A stretch of 64,000 nt of DNA, from positions 15,379,501-15,443,500 of the forward strand of contig NC_037094.1 of NCBI RefSeq assembly GCF_002994745.2, given 5' to 3'. Positions within the stretch are counted from its first letter, which is position 1; the number at the start of each line of letters is the position of its first letter. The notes beneath the pieces were generated by a model. It was not told where the DNA came from. It saw nothing but the letters and a program-made list of their open reading frames with translations, and searched no databases. Both the position numbers and the translations under genes were made by a program. This DNA is from Rosa chinensis (Eukaryota > Streptophyta > Magnoliopsida > Rosales > Rosaceae). Positions 46,431 to 57,976 of the stretch are shown here, in pieces.

Positions 46431-49400
46431 ATGGCAAGGATGACACCACCAAAGAGCCCTATGGTATGTGAGAAGTACCAGACAGGCTGTATGTGGCGTT
46501 TATATGGCCTCTTCGACTTTCGCCAAAGTCATTCTGATAAGAAGCTGCTTTCAGATAATAAGAGGCATTCAAACAGATTTGGTAAGAACTTTTGAATCAT
46601 TTTGAACGATGGCAGGTGCAAGTCCTTATGAGCTGCTTTTACTCCCCGGTTACCACATCTGATTAATCATAATTGCTAAAAGTACTGAAAAAGATACACC
46701 ATGATTATACTGTTTCTTGATTTCTCATTAAATGCATGCATTTTTTTATAAATTCCCCTGTTTCATATTCAATAAGATCAAAGCTTTATATATTTTTTTT
46801 CCTTTGTATGTAGATAATAGAATTTCTAAGAACAAGTTGGATTTGCTTAACAATTTGGATGAGAAGAGCCAAAGCATGGATGTAAGTTACACCTAACTAT
46901 TTTATTATGAATTTGGCGCATATTTTTAAGTACTCAGAATGCTTCTTCAACAGACTGATGTCTTTGGATGCATGAGCTTTTAGCAGTTTTATATCAACTT
47001 TTTACGCAGGATTTTTTCTTCTTTATTTACTTTTGTTTTCTTTGCCTTCAGTATTCTCTCACGTAATTGACTGCTGATTACTTGATCAGCTGATTAGCAA
47101 CTTTACTTGTTCCAGGACAAAATGACGGACAGAACTCAAACAGTTGATTCTGGTATGGCAAGTAAAAGAAAGCATAAGGGGGAAAAGTTATCCACTGAGC
47201 TGCAGATGAATAAGAAAATTGATTCTGATGAATTGAAACATATGCAATCCAATTCAAAACTTGCTTGTCAGTTACCTAAGAAGAAAGGAAAGGCTAGCAA
47301 AACTAGTCAGATATCTCATCCTCTTTCACCTCAGGGTCTGAAATGTGAAGCTAAGAATGGGAAACCTTCTTATTCAGTTTCAGTAGAAACATCTTCAAAC
47401 AAGCTCAACTCGGCAGCATTGGCAAAAGAGGTGCGTGGAAAAAAGAGAAGAGGATTTGGTTGTAAAAGTATTAATTATGAGATTACTCTTCCACAAGTAC
47501 AGAAGAATGCAGCTGAGGCCATCATAAATCAGAAATTCATTGATGAAAAGTACATCAGGACAGATGGGGTGAACCACCAGTCTAGACAATTATCAGATGC
47601 ATTAGAGATTTTGAATTCTAATCAAGAATTATTCATAAAGCTCCTACAAGACCCAAATTCTCTTCTAGCAAAACATATTGAAGACCTCAGAGAATCTCAG
47701 GCAGTAAAACATCAGATTAAATCTCCCTCTGACATCAATGTTTCAGAACCAAGGCGATGTGGTGGTCCTGCTGGTAATCAGAAGTCGAAATCCTGTGATA
47801 CCTACTCTTCTGAGGAAAGTGATGATTCCCATTTTTCAGACAGAATAGTAGTTTTGAAACCCGGCCCAAGTAGCATGCAAAGTGCTGAAGACAATATTAA
47901 GTGTTCCTCTCTGCAATCTTATTACAGCTTGAGAAATAACGGGCAGAGTGAAATGCCTGCGAATATTTCTTTTAGTCAGATAAAGAAGAAGTTGAGACAT
48001 GCTATAGGGGTAAGCAGAAAAGAGCAACACTCTAAGTCAATGGATGGTACATTACATGGATCTCCCTATGAAGGCTCGAAAGAGGATTGTAAAGGAAAAG
48101 GTGTGGAGATCATTAGAAGAAATTCACCTGGTGGAGGAATGATAATGTCTTCTCTTGATGTAAAGAAAAGAGACAACATGAGCGAGGGGAGAGAATGTGA
48201 ATCACAAATTCAGTGTGAAACTGCATCAACCAGTGGAAGTGGTCTTGGGAACTTAAACATTTCAGTTGTTTGCCATCCTAGGCTAAAGGAGTCTGAAAGT
48301 TCTTTGGAGGCTAGATTGTTGGAATTGTTAAACAGTGGAAACAAGGACAAAAACCACAAAAAGCAGGAACTGAAAACCCTGGAAAGGGTGATATCATTTC
48401 CTGAGCACGACTTCTTGCCTACACGCAGTCCTGTAGGACTTTCACCCAACAGCAACTGCCAACTGTTATATGAGAACAAATGGAGGCTTCAGAAAGAAAA
48501 AACCAGCTGCTCAAGTCCTACAGGTTTGAAGTTACTAATTGTTGATTTTGCATTATCTTATGTGCTCTTTTGTTTAGCAATCATCTGTCTGAATTGCAGA
48601 GAATAATCGCACCATGCACCAAGGAGAAATCAATTCTTTAAAACAGCCCTCTGAATCAGAAAGTGCTTGCAGAAATGGTACTGTGGAAACTAAAGATACT
48701 GTCCACCCAGGAGAAAATAGTTCTTTGGGAGCTCTAAGAAGATCCAATTGCATGGAGAAGACCAGTACCACAGAAACTAGTGATACTGTATACCAAGGAG
48801 AAACTGATCCTGCAGAGACACAGTCTGAACTAAATTGCAAAGACAAGGCTCTTGATTGGAGTACAGATAAAGCTGACTTGTACGAGGAAGATGAATATAT
48901 TAGGACCTCCAGACAGGTGAGTTACTTGAACTGATTGTCTTTCAAATTATGTAGGTTTCACTTTTGCTGCAAATTCATGTGCTTTTAATTACATTGTTTC
49001 GCTACTGATCTTAAGCTTGTTCTCGATTAACATTTCAGGAGCAGCCATCAACATCTTCACCTGATGTTTTCCAGTCACCTCCAAGAATTCAGAGAGGGGA
49101 AGATTCTGCTAGCATCGAAGATAAAGGAGAGCACCCAAGTCCGGTATCTGTACTTGAGCAGTTTTTTGTAGATACCATATCTGAACCTGGTAGGCCGTCA
49201 TCCTGTACTACCGTTTCCCCTTTCTTTCTCTTCTTTTATCTCTATTCAATTCTTCTAATTGAGTTACGCCAAATATATCTGCAGCTGAAGAGCACCATTC
49301 TGCTCGTCATGTGAGGTCCCCTATCCGCACTGACAGTAGCAGTACCTCTTCTTTGAATGAACATGAATTGATCTCCGAGTATATTCAGGCAGTGCTGCGA

Positions 49401-49832
49401 GCTGCAAGCTTAGATTGGGATGAAATCTCAATGATGTGCGACTCAACAGACCAACTGCTTGACCCGTTCTTGTTTGACACAGTAAAGCTGCAGGCAAACC
49501 AACTCCAAGGTGATTGCATGCTCTTCTTTGACTGTATAGATGAAGTCCTTGTCGAAGTATACCACAGTGACCTTCGATATTCCCCTTGGCTGTCATTTAT
49601 CAAGCCAAATGTTCGACAACTTCCGATTGAGAAAACTGTGATTCATAAGGTGATGAAGTATGTTGACTGGTACCTCTCACTTCATCCGTCACCCCGGACA
49701 TTGCAGCAGGTTGTTCAGATGGATATAGCACGATCTGGAACATGGATAGATATCCGGAAGGATGCTGAGGATGTCATTTTTCAGATGGTAGAAGATGTTT
49801 TAGAAGAATTGATAATAGAAACCATAATTTAG
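46431..49832 (+). CDS. TRM/LONGIFOLIA-type protein with DUF4378, 880 residues
   Basis: Six exons join in frame: 46431-46581, 46814-46881, 47116-48523, 48600-48916, 49039-49189 and 49285-49832. The N-terminus MARMTPPKSPMVCEKYQTGC and MWRLYGLFDFRQSHSDKKLL is typical of this plant family. A middle motif (ALEILNSNQELFIKLLQDPN, about 232-251) matches the recalled DUF3741-associated motif. SPVSVLEQFF lies at about 682-691. The C-terminal DUF4378 domain (about 718-876) runs from LISEYIQAVLRAASLDWDEI to DVIFQMVEDVLEELI. Much of exon 3 is basic and serine-rich, probably disordered. TRM proteins recruit the TON1-TRM-PP2A complex to cortical microtubules and affect cell shape and division plane. Exact subfamily and microtubule binding of this member are inferred. 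The gene looks intact. Confidence 0.88.
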
Positions 49833-52499
49833 CAGCTGCCCTTCAGACGAATAGTATATTGCTATATAGACGCACATTTGTCTGCGCTGGACTAAGGAAA
49901 TTAGTTAAGCATCAGTAGGTTAGAAAAACTGGGTGTTGAAGTTATACTTGAAATGCCTTCTGATTCCTCGAACACATCATGCAAACACAGTTTTACAAGT
50001 TGACCACAACATGGGGAGATGACACGATATGGGAGGATTTCTGAGGTTTCTTGTTGCAGTACACCATTGAACACATCTTTATGGCCAGATGTACATATGA
50101 TCGGTCTGCTCCTCTGCGGTATACCCTTGAATCCAATAGAAGGCTCAAGTTTCCTGTATATTGTGTATAGTTTATAACTTTGTATACAGGTAGTTAGGTA
50201 CTAATTTTTGCTTTAAAGAAAGATCTTGCTGGGGTGCCTAGGCTCTTCTATGTGTTAGGATAGTTTGCACTTTGCAGTCCTCTACTGTACACTTGTTTCT
50301 TGTTTTGCCTCATCCCCCCAAATCCAATTTACAGTTAAAGAAAAGGAATAATATGACCGGATGAGCAGTCCATGCGTTGATAGTTGGTCAATATGAGGCT
50401 TTTATTTTTGAAATGACGCTTCATATTGGTTGATAAAGGACTAATTCCATTGTTGATCCTCACATGCACAATGCTCTTAAAGAGAGATAATTATTGAAGG
50501 CTAGAGTTTAAATCAGAACCCATTTCTCATTGGTAAATATTGAATCAGAACACCTTTTGCTTTTGGTAAGTAGTGAATCAGAACTTTTAATGTTTGAAAG
50601 TGGTGGCGACAATACTAATAGTTTCTGTTCATTTAATACAGAGTGAAATTTTATCTTCTCTCGGAAGTGGCAGAATATAAATAAGTAGTCTAATAGATAA
50701 GGATCTGTCATACAATTTTCTGAGTTCATATTAAACTGACATCCAGAAGTTCTTATGTTCATAAGCTGGTCTATGAGAATGGGCTGCTGCTAGGCTCTCC
50801 AACAAAATGATAATTGCATTGCTGGCAACGTTTGCTAAACTTTCTTGCGAAGATGCAGCCAACTGAGCCAAGGATTGGGAAGATTATCAAATGCAGAAGA
50901 CTTGGAGCTGGAGACACAGCTTAAACATGTAAAAAAAAATTCTGCAATAAAGAGTTTCCAGGTAGTTTAATACTTTAATTAGTAGCTGAAATAGTTGTAG
51001 AGACAGTATAATATATTGGATTCACCAGTTTGTAATTAGCTGTCTAATTTTCTCTTTTTCTATCAACAGACGGTGATATGGTAGATTGCATTGCTATCCA
51101 CAAACAACATGATTTTGATCATCCTATTCTCATACGTTAACACATTGTAGAATTTTCAAGAATTTTCAATAAAGAGTAGCAATAAGTTTAGACAATGCCT
51201 CCCCTCGCTATAAATTAGACTGCCCAAGAGGCATTGTCTAATTTATAGCAAGGGGAGGTTTACAGTCCATTAACAGAAAAAAGTCCTGCATGCAGATCCC
51301 TGAAAAAGTCAGCGATACAGTTGGATCCAACTTCCAAGCAGTTATTATAGTTACTGCAGTTTATGTTGATCTTAGAATCTATATATGTTGATAAAACTTA
51401 TTGCTACAATCTATACATTTCTATTTTGTAGGGACTGGGAATTGCACAAAAATTTCAGTGAAACTTCCAGCAGCCTCTTTGTGTCTTGAGAATAAATTTA
51501 ACGGGTTTCCCCTGGTTAATGACGTCCTATTTTTGCTGCTCAAAATGTTGATATGAAAGAAGAAATCAAAGTACTGTTTGGGTAACCGAGTTAGTTCATT
51601 GTTGATATCTTGTGGGCCGACCGGTCGAGCATTGAAGGTAGTAATTTGGTCCGCTCTTCATGTTAAAAACATACTGAATTTCAGCATTTTGTTGGCATCA
51701 AATATAAGTCATGGAAAGAGCCGCATTGATAGTTTGATACGGATGAAATTAGAGGGGAGCTTTGATGTCGCAGTTTGTATGTGAGCAGTGACTCATGCAA
51801 AGTCCCATCCTATTTGTCTCTGCATTGACAAAACACAAGCACATTATAAGGATCAGAGAGATAAAGAGAGGGAGAGAGTATGACAGATTTAAATGGTATC
51901 ACGTAGAGATAGGATTGAAGGAAGGGTACCAGTGCAATATTTGAGACACCGGTCTAATGTGCACCTGAGTTGACAGAAGTCATGGTGATCCAGATGCTTA
52001 AGACCCATACATTGCGCCAAACATGTTCTCATTGTTCCATGATACACCTAGTATCACCTTTGCATTACGTACAGAAAGCAATAATGGAAACAATCATCTG
52101 CCATTGCATATCCGGTGATTAATAGAATCACCATCATCACCACCTCAGAGACAAGCAAAATTTTAGAGTTGACAGATGTTGTTGTTGTTGACTTGTTGTT
52201 GCTTTTTATTTTTTAATTATTTATTTTTTTATATATAAAGGCTTGGATAGGTAAGGAAGAGATGATCCTTCCTATCCTCTTATATTAAGAAAAGAAAAAA
52301 TAATTCAAAATATCTTAACTACTTTGGCCGAAATTATCAATCATATTGATCTGGGTCAAAGGCATATAAATTCCTTTTTCTGGCCAGTGTAGGTAGTTGC
52401 AGTACTTATTTTGTGATTTGGATTTCTGTATTTAAACATGAATCAGTTCACTGCCAGTGGCCACTTCGTAAAAGCAAAATCTGCCCTCTTGTCTCTATG
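49833..52499. other. 3' untranslated region of the TRM gene, then intergenic DNA
   Basis: The first ~450 bases are the likely 3' untranslated region. The remainder contains one notable hairpin-like block (51190-51258) and otherwise no recognised gene or element. Confidence 0.45.
51190..51258. repeat. Two overlapping inverted repeats (interlocked hairpins)
   Basis: Arm 1 is agacaatgcct (51190-51200), pairing with aggcattgtct (51229-51239). Arm 2 runs 51198-51220 and pairs with 51236-51258 at 22 of 23 positions. The order A-B-A'-B' means the two hairpins compete or could form a pseudoknot in RNA. Confidence 0.85.
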
Positions 52500-52889
52500 G
52501 TACTTGTGGGTATCTCATACACTCATTTACAACAATTTGAAAAAAAATTACAATTATTTGAACCAAAATTACAACATTGAGAACAAAAGTTACCATATTC
52601 ATTTACACTATTTACATATAGTTAAACAAAAATTACAACATTGAGAACAAATTTGTTCAAAAGCTTGTAACAATGTCGTAAAAGGTGTAATTATCATTAT
52701 TAGAACTAAGATTACAACAAAAATTACAACATTAACAACGAATTTGTTCAAAAGCTTGTAACAATGTCGTAAGAGATGTAATTACCATTATTAGAACTAA
52801 GATTACACAAAATGGGACTCAACATTACCACTCTGACAACAAATTTGTTGTCACTTTTGTAAATGTGGGTATGAGATACCCACAAGTAC
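52500..52889. mobile_element. MITE-like element with ~21-bp perfect terminal inverted repeat
   Basis: The left end gtacttgtgggtatctcata is repeated in inverse at the right end, finishing at 52889; weaker similarity extends to about 33 bp (…atttacaa). The interior is built of ttacaacattgagaaca-type strings. It includes a 91-bp tandem duplication (52628-52718 and 52719-52809). Target duplication is unclear (CTA on both sides is possible), so the superfamily is open. Confidence 0.65.
52628..52809 (+). repeat. 91-bp tandem duplication inside the MITE-like element
   Basis: Both copies contain aatttgttcaaaagcttgta, acaatgtcgtaa and ttattagaactaagattaca, with a few differences. Confidence 0.9.
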
Positions 52890-52904
52890 ACTAGAATTTC
52901 CCCT

Positions 52905-53197
52905 CTTCTCATGGACATTAGAGGACTTCAAAGTATGCTATTCATTATTGTCAATGGAATTTGGTTAAGAGATCTACAAACGCAGCTGTGGATTGAATTG
53001 CTAGTCGAGCTAAAAGAGGGATGGATCTTGGTAATTGGGTATTTGCACCCTCCATCCTCTCTGGTCAATGTGCTGAAGAGTGATGGTTTGCCTGCACCTC
53101 CTAAAGGGGATTTTTTTCCTTCTTACAGTTTGTATGGGTTTCTGCTGCTTTTCTGCAATTTCAATCAAATACTTTCATAGTCCAAAAAAAAAATATA
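52905..53197 (+). mobile_element. 5'-truncated LINE tail (RNase H end plus poly(A))
   Basis: One frame reads QWNLVKRSTNAAVD-stop-IASRAKRGMDLGNWVF, the typical C-terminal end of the RNase H domain of plant LINEs. A short untranslated stretch and a run of A at 53187-53195 follow. In-frame stops show decay. A target duplication was not identified. Confidence 0.65.
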
Positions 53198-53397
53198 TAT
53201 AAACAATAACTTTCTTAATTTCAGAGAATTATTAAAACTAGTTTTAGTCACCAAGCCATAAAACCCTAATGTAGTCACCAAACATAAAAAGTTAAAAACC
53301 TAGTTAACGGAAAGTTTCCAAATTTTTTATATAACCGGGCCTGACAAGACCATCAGTGTACTATCCCACTCACAAACTTCACCTGACCTCGATCAGT

Positions 53398-54955
53398 ATG
53401 GCTCTTGTCCAAGAACGCCGCAAGATCAATAATCTCCTTCTCCCCTTGTCTTTACCCTTCATCTCTGTCCACCACCGCCCACTTCTCTCTCTTCAAACCA
53501 TTCCTCGCCCCGCTGGCACCACCACCACCTTCATCTCCTCCTCTACCACACCTGCTTCGGCCTCAGACCTCGAGTGACTCCAAATCATGGGCCACGGAAG
53601 CGGTGGCACCGTCTACAAAGTTTTTCACAAGCCCATTTCCACCACTTACGCTCTCAAACAACTCAAGCCAGTTGCTGACTCCTCCTCCCATAACAACAGA
53701 CTTCACAGTGAACTCAACATCCACGGCCGGCTCTCCCTCCGTTGTCCACTGCCACACCATCTTTGAGAAGCCCTCCGGAGACGTGTCGGTTCTCATGGAG
53801 TACATGGACTTGGGTTCTCTTGAAACCTTGCTCATGTCCCAAAGTCCCTTATCCGAAGAAAAGCTTGCCCCCGTCGCACGCCAAGCCCTCGATTGCTTCA
53901 CAACACTCACAAGATTGTTCGCCGTGACATCTGTTTGAGAGAAAAGATCTCACATTGGAAAAGTGACAAATAAAATATAACTTATAAGTGGGTGGATCCC
54001 ACCCAATTGTACCGAGGCCTTTTGTGATTAAAACCCAACACCTATCAGATGGTTAAGTTGGGACAGTATCGGTACAATGGTGGGTCACGGGCCACGCTTG
54101 TCGCTGTTTAACATGGTATAAGAGCGGGTCCTTTTCCAATTGCGTCTCCACGTAGGCACGTATCATGAGCCCAAATTGAGGTTCCCTGTATTGCCATCGA
54201 AATTACCATGTGTCCAATGTGGGCCTTGGATTGTATTGACCAAGTCTCTGATATGAGAGTTGTGTCCCAATTTCCAATGTGGAAATTGGATTAATTAATT
54301 TCACGTGCAGACCTAGAGTTAGGTTACACGTGAAGGGGCGTGTTAGAGAGGAAAGATCTCACATTGGAAAAGTGACAAATAAAATATAAATTATAAGTGG
54401 GTGGATCCCACCCAATTGTATTGAGGCCTTTTGTGATTAAAACCCAACACCTATCGGGTGGTTAAGTTGGGACAGTATCGGTACAATGGTAGGTCACGGG
54501 TCACGTATGTCGCTGTTTAACAACATCAAGCCCGAGAATCTTTTAATGAATAGCAAGATGGAGGTCAAGATCGCTGACTTTTGTTGCAGCGAGATCATGA
54601 GCCATAATAGTATTGACAAGTCTTGCAGTTCGTACATGGGGACTTGTGCTTATATGAGTCCATGAGAGGTTTGACCCGGAAAGATATGGTGGATGTTACA
54701 ATGGCTATGCGAGTGATATTTGGAGCTTTGGGGTGACTATAATGGAACTCTATATGGGTTACTTTCCCTTGCTTCCCAAGGGTTAGAGACAGGACTGGGC
54801 ATCCCTTATGTGAGCCATCTGTTTTAGAGAGGCGCCATGCTTGCCGGAGGGCGCGTCTGAAGACTTTTAGAGCTTTCTTGAGTGTTGCATGCACAAGGAG
54901 GCCTCCAAGAGGTGGACGCGCGACAGCTCAACTTTTGACCCACCCGTTCGTCTGT
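53398..54955 (+). pseudogene. MAP kinase kinase (MKK7/MKK9-like) pseudogene, interrupted by a TRIM
   Basis: The start MALVQERRKINN and SASDLE resemble group D plant MAPK kinases. A TGA stop follows SASDLE at about 53575. The next codons read LQIMGHGSGGTVYKVFHK, the glycine loop, then YALKQLKP. A frame change follows, then DVSVLMEYMDLGSLETLL. The catalytic-loop motif is cut after CGTGACATC and resumes beyond the TRIM as IKPENLLMNS, then VKIADF. The activation segment reads SYMGTCAYMSP, followed by a small deletion and a shifted RFDPERYGGCYNGYASDIWS. Homology ends near HPFV at about 54950. The DFG glycine is replaced (DFCCS). Group D MKK genes lack introns, so a processed origin cannot be told from ordinary gene death. 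Confidence 0.85.
53932..54522 (+). mobile_element. TRIM (miniature LTR retrotransposon) with 182-bp LTRs
   Basis: Direct repeats 53932-54113 and 54341-54522 are both 182 bp, start TGTT and end AACA, and differ at about 11 positions. Right after the first LTR is tggtataagagcgggt, close to the primer-binding site for initiator methionine tRNA. Before the second LTR is a purine run (gtgaaggggcg). Flanks 53927-53931 and 54523-54527 are both acatc, a 5-bp target duplication. The 227-bp interior has no coding capacity. Confidence 0.95.
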
Positions 54956-55313
54956 AAGGCTCAATCCGATGAGTGCAAGCCAAACTTGTTGAACAAGAAA
55001 AGAAAACGTGATGATGGGCAAACTGATCGAGATCGAGGTCTCAAAATCAATCAAGGTTGAACTATGTTAGGTAAAAGTTCATGTATTACAATCTTCATTG
55101 TGAAGATTGCACATTCTTTGTAAATACAATCTTCTGCCTATTCTCATCTATATCTCAATTATAATGATCCAAGAACATCAATATATGGCAGATTAGCATC
55201 ATTTGTTTGCCTTACATTGAATTTTTCCCAACTTGTTGAATGAGAGAAGGAAAATGTATTGATGTGCGTATCCGAATTAATTTTAATCCACCATTTACGC
55301 CTCCTTCTCCACT
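54956..55313. other. Spacer downstream of the MKK pseudogene
   Basis: No gene or repeat identified; it may include the old 3' flank of the kinase gene. Confidence 0.4.
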
Positions 55314-55328
55314 GATTGCTAATTATGG

Positions 55329-55330
<2 letters not shown>

Positions 55331-55359
<29 letters not shown>

Positions 55360-56320
55360 AGAGCTAGTAGGCGAAAATATATTCATCAGAAGCCAGAATA
55401 GACCGTTACATACCCTTCCGCTGTCATCTAAACAGACAAGAAGACAGTGGCAGTACCCACAATTGTACATGGAAAATAGACCTACTCATTGTATAAGCAA
55501 GTACGTAGACAAAGCGGGATCCCCCTTTGGTACTACGCCGGAGGTGCTAGAAGGCCCAGTCCTCCCAACCTAACTCATAAAACAGTAAATCTAGTCACCT
55601 AGAGACCTCAATTGGTGTACAACTAGAGACACTAAGAATTAAATCGACAAAGACCAAACCAATGCTAAAAACTAGATAGGAAAAAACCACTAGATGCCTC
55701 AAAAAAGGCCTAAATGAACTAGAAAATAATAAAAGCTAACTAATGGCCCATTTGGCCCAAAGAAGAGCAGAACTTTAAACCCAACTAGCTGACCCAGCCC
55801 TGTTGAGCTTCTGCCTTTCTGTGTTGAGGACGCCGCACACCGCAAGCCAGCCGCTGCCATGCCTACACCTTGCCGTCGCTGCCCACTTCAAGGACCACTG
55901 TCCACACCATGAGGGCAATAAACCCCGAATGACACAAAACTCGATCCAAAAAGAAAGGATCCCTGTGCCCCTTGAGCACCGACTGCATCCCTGCGATACC
56001 GCTGCACTGCCTCCTTTGCCTGAAGACAAACACCAGCCCGCCCCGTCCCTTGAAGCAGATCCACGACTCCCCCAGTCACAGAGTGGTTTCGACCCAAGCA
56101 CGACCAGATCAGACACAAACCTCGAGCCACTGTAGATCTATGAACCAGGGAACCCTAGACCATCAACACCCGTCCGGCAACCTCCCAGCGACGACAAGAT
56201 AAGCCCCACCAACCCAAAGTGCCGCCGGACGAGAGGATCTCGGCTGAAGACTCGACCAATGGTGGTGCGGCGCCTTTAGAGAGCGAAGTTGATTTTAGAG
56301 ATAATAATCTTTATTTTTTC
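55331..56320 (-). mobile_element. ~990-bp poly(A) retroposon, minus strand, with 17-bp target duplication
   Basis: A run of 25 or more T (55329-55355) is the poly(A) tail of a minus-strand copy. Flanks 55314-55330 (gattgctaattatggtt) and 56321-56337 (gattgctaattgtggtt) match at 16 of 17 positions. The 5' half is GC-rich and the 3' half T-rich on the minus strand, ending agctctatttaaaa. It encodes no reverse transcriptase, and the 110- to 113-codon frames at 55775-56135 match no family. It resembles 3611-6541 in size and layout. Confidence 0.75.
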
Positions 56321-56337
56321 GATTGCTAATTGTGGTT

Positions 56338-56620
56338 GGATACACTAATTCTTAAAACTAGTTCGCTCATGTGAGTATGTCTAAGGTCCCAACTCGGAAG
56401 AACAAATATTATAGCCCTCATTGCCCAACGCTCTTCTTGAAGTTCCAAATGGGAAGAACAAGAAAATCGAGCCGGACAAAGCCATCATTGGCCGTATACA
56501 AATGGGCAAGGGAGGAAGAATGGGAAGCTCACTACAAGTCTTTATTGTTTTGTGGTTATATAGTTTGCTGCTACAAGAAAATTAAGGTAGAGCTAAGTCT
56601 TGCTGATGCTATTATTAATT
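56338..56620. other. Short spacer; no assigned feature
   Basis: A frame at 56371-56769 has no recognisable domain. Its start may be host sequence or part of the LINE fragment that follows. Confidence 0.3.
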
Positions 56621-56779
56621 GCCTTGCAAGGGATGCACGGGGAGGGATGCCGCCAATTTTAAAATGCAGCTTATGGTACGTATATATATTGATGAGTTGC
56701 AAATGTTCTTCATTAGGAGCTGCTACAACGACGAGGCTAGAGCTTCAAATTGGTCTACTTGCTCTTTAGGTCATCGAGT

Positions 56780-56991
56780 ATTAGTCTTTTCATTCTTTTG
56801 GTTGACTTTCCTGTTGGTTTTGTACAGGAGATGGGAGGTCCTTTGTTTGGCTTTTCAGACTTTTCTATCATTTTTTTGTTTCTTCACTTTGGATATGAGG
56901 GTGAGACCTTATTCCTACATTGTTGCCTTTCACAAAACTAATATTGCATAATCCATGTCTGGGACCTCAGCCTTCTTTCAAAAAAAAAAAA
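56780..56991 (+). mobile_element. LINE 3' tail fragment ending in poly(A)
   Basis: The strings gatatgagggtgagacctta and ctaatattgcataatcc match the 3' untranslated end of the LINE at 37426-43977 (gggtgggacttcc; ctaatatcgcataatccc). An A run at 56981-56991 ends it. The left limit is uncertain. Confidence 0.55.
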
Positions 56992-57307
56992 AGTGTGTTG
57001 TATTATTAACTCTCAGTAAAATTGTAAGTCTGTACTTGTGAAATGAAATTAATGTCAATTCTCTCATCTTATTCAATTATTTAAACATTGTGATATATTA
57101 ATAATAACACATTAAAATTAGGCTTTTTATTGAATCATAAACTTATTCTCATACCTAGCCAATGACATCATATAGTATGCCATCAATGAGGAAAGCACAC
57201 AATAATAAAAATTAAATCTACACACGGCCGGAACAAGGACTTGGAGCTTTGGTTTTGCAGATACTACATGTCTGCCTTTTACCCATTTCTTAGGTGGTGC
57301 ACCATTG

Positions 57308-57535
57308 CTAAATTAGAGACACCCATTGTGGAGCAGCCAAGTCTGCAGTAGTAATTTGATCCAGAGGTCTCTGCTTGATGCAGTCTTGATAACATTGATG
57401 GGCACATTCAGGGGCATGTGGTCCGCATTTGTCAACACAAAATAATAAACACGCCACCTCATGCTTTGCATTTCCAGTACAAATCAACAAAGTCACTATC
57501 ACTGCCACCAGAGAGACACCTGCTTTCAGTTCCAT
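57308..57535 (-). CDS. Small secreted cysteine-rich peptide (thionin-like superfamily, tentative), 75 residues
   Basis: A single frame runs from MELKAGVSLVAVIVTLLICT to WVSLI. The first 23 or so residues form a signal peptide (cleavage likely after GNA). The mature part has six cysteines in CLLFCVDKC and CAHQCYQDC. The pattern is CX3CX3C-X6-CX3CX3C, consistent with two disulfide-linked helices. A TATA-like tatatatag lies on the minus strand at 57617-57625, about 85 bases upstream of the ATG, so a short leader is likely. Plant peptides of this type are often defence- or reproduction-related, but the role of this one is unknown. The cysteine spacing does not match a classical thionin exactly, so other small cysteine-rich families remain possible. 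Confidence 0.65.
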   Translation of the reverse strand: MELKAGVSLVAVIVTLLICTGNAKHEVACLLFCVDKCGPHAPECAHQCYQDCIKQRPLDQITTADLAAPQWVSLI

Positions 57536-57616
57536 CTTTGAGTTTGATCAATACTATTAGGAATTCAAGTTTCAGCTTCTGTTTAATTAAGCTGGAGAAC
57601 TCGATCGATGAAACAA

Positions 57617-57625
57617 CTATATATA
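57617..57625 (-). promoter_or_regulatory. TATA box of the cysteine-rich peptide gene
   Basis: tatatatag on the minus strand, suitably placed upstream of the ATG at 57535. Confidence 0.5.
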
Positions 57626-57976
57626 CTTCCCAAGCAAGCCTTCACCAAACCGAAGCCCCATGAACACAACTTAAATAGTCCTCCTTGCTCAGCCATTAGT
57701 AAAGAAAAGTGTATATAATCTGATACTGATACTTTGATAGATATAATCATAACTCAAAAAATCTCGAGGACATTAATTCCTTTTGGTTTTCTCTAGTTGA
57801 TGCAAAGCGTCTTTTAACTGTCTTTTGATTTTTCTTCCATCTCTAAATCTACTCATTTGACCTTTCTTATTTATAAATTATTAAATGACATATATTCTCA
57901 TATCAAATCACTATTATTGACAATAAATTGACCAAAAAAAAATGCTTTTGCTCTTATTCAATAAAAATATCTTTAT

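Noticed and set aside
53563..53910. Minus-strand frame of 115 residues
   Set aside because: Antisense of the MKK pseudogene.
55775..56135. Frames of 110-113 residues on both strands
   Set aside because: They lie in the GC-rich half of a retroposon and show no domain; GC-rich DNA gives such frames by chance.
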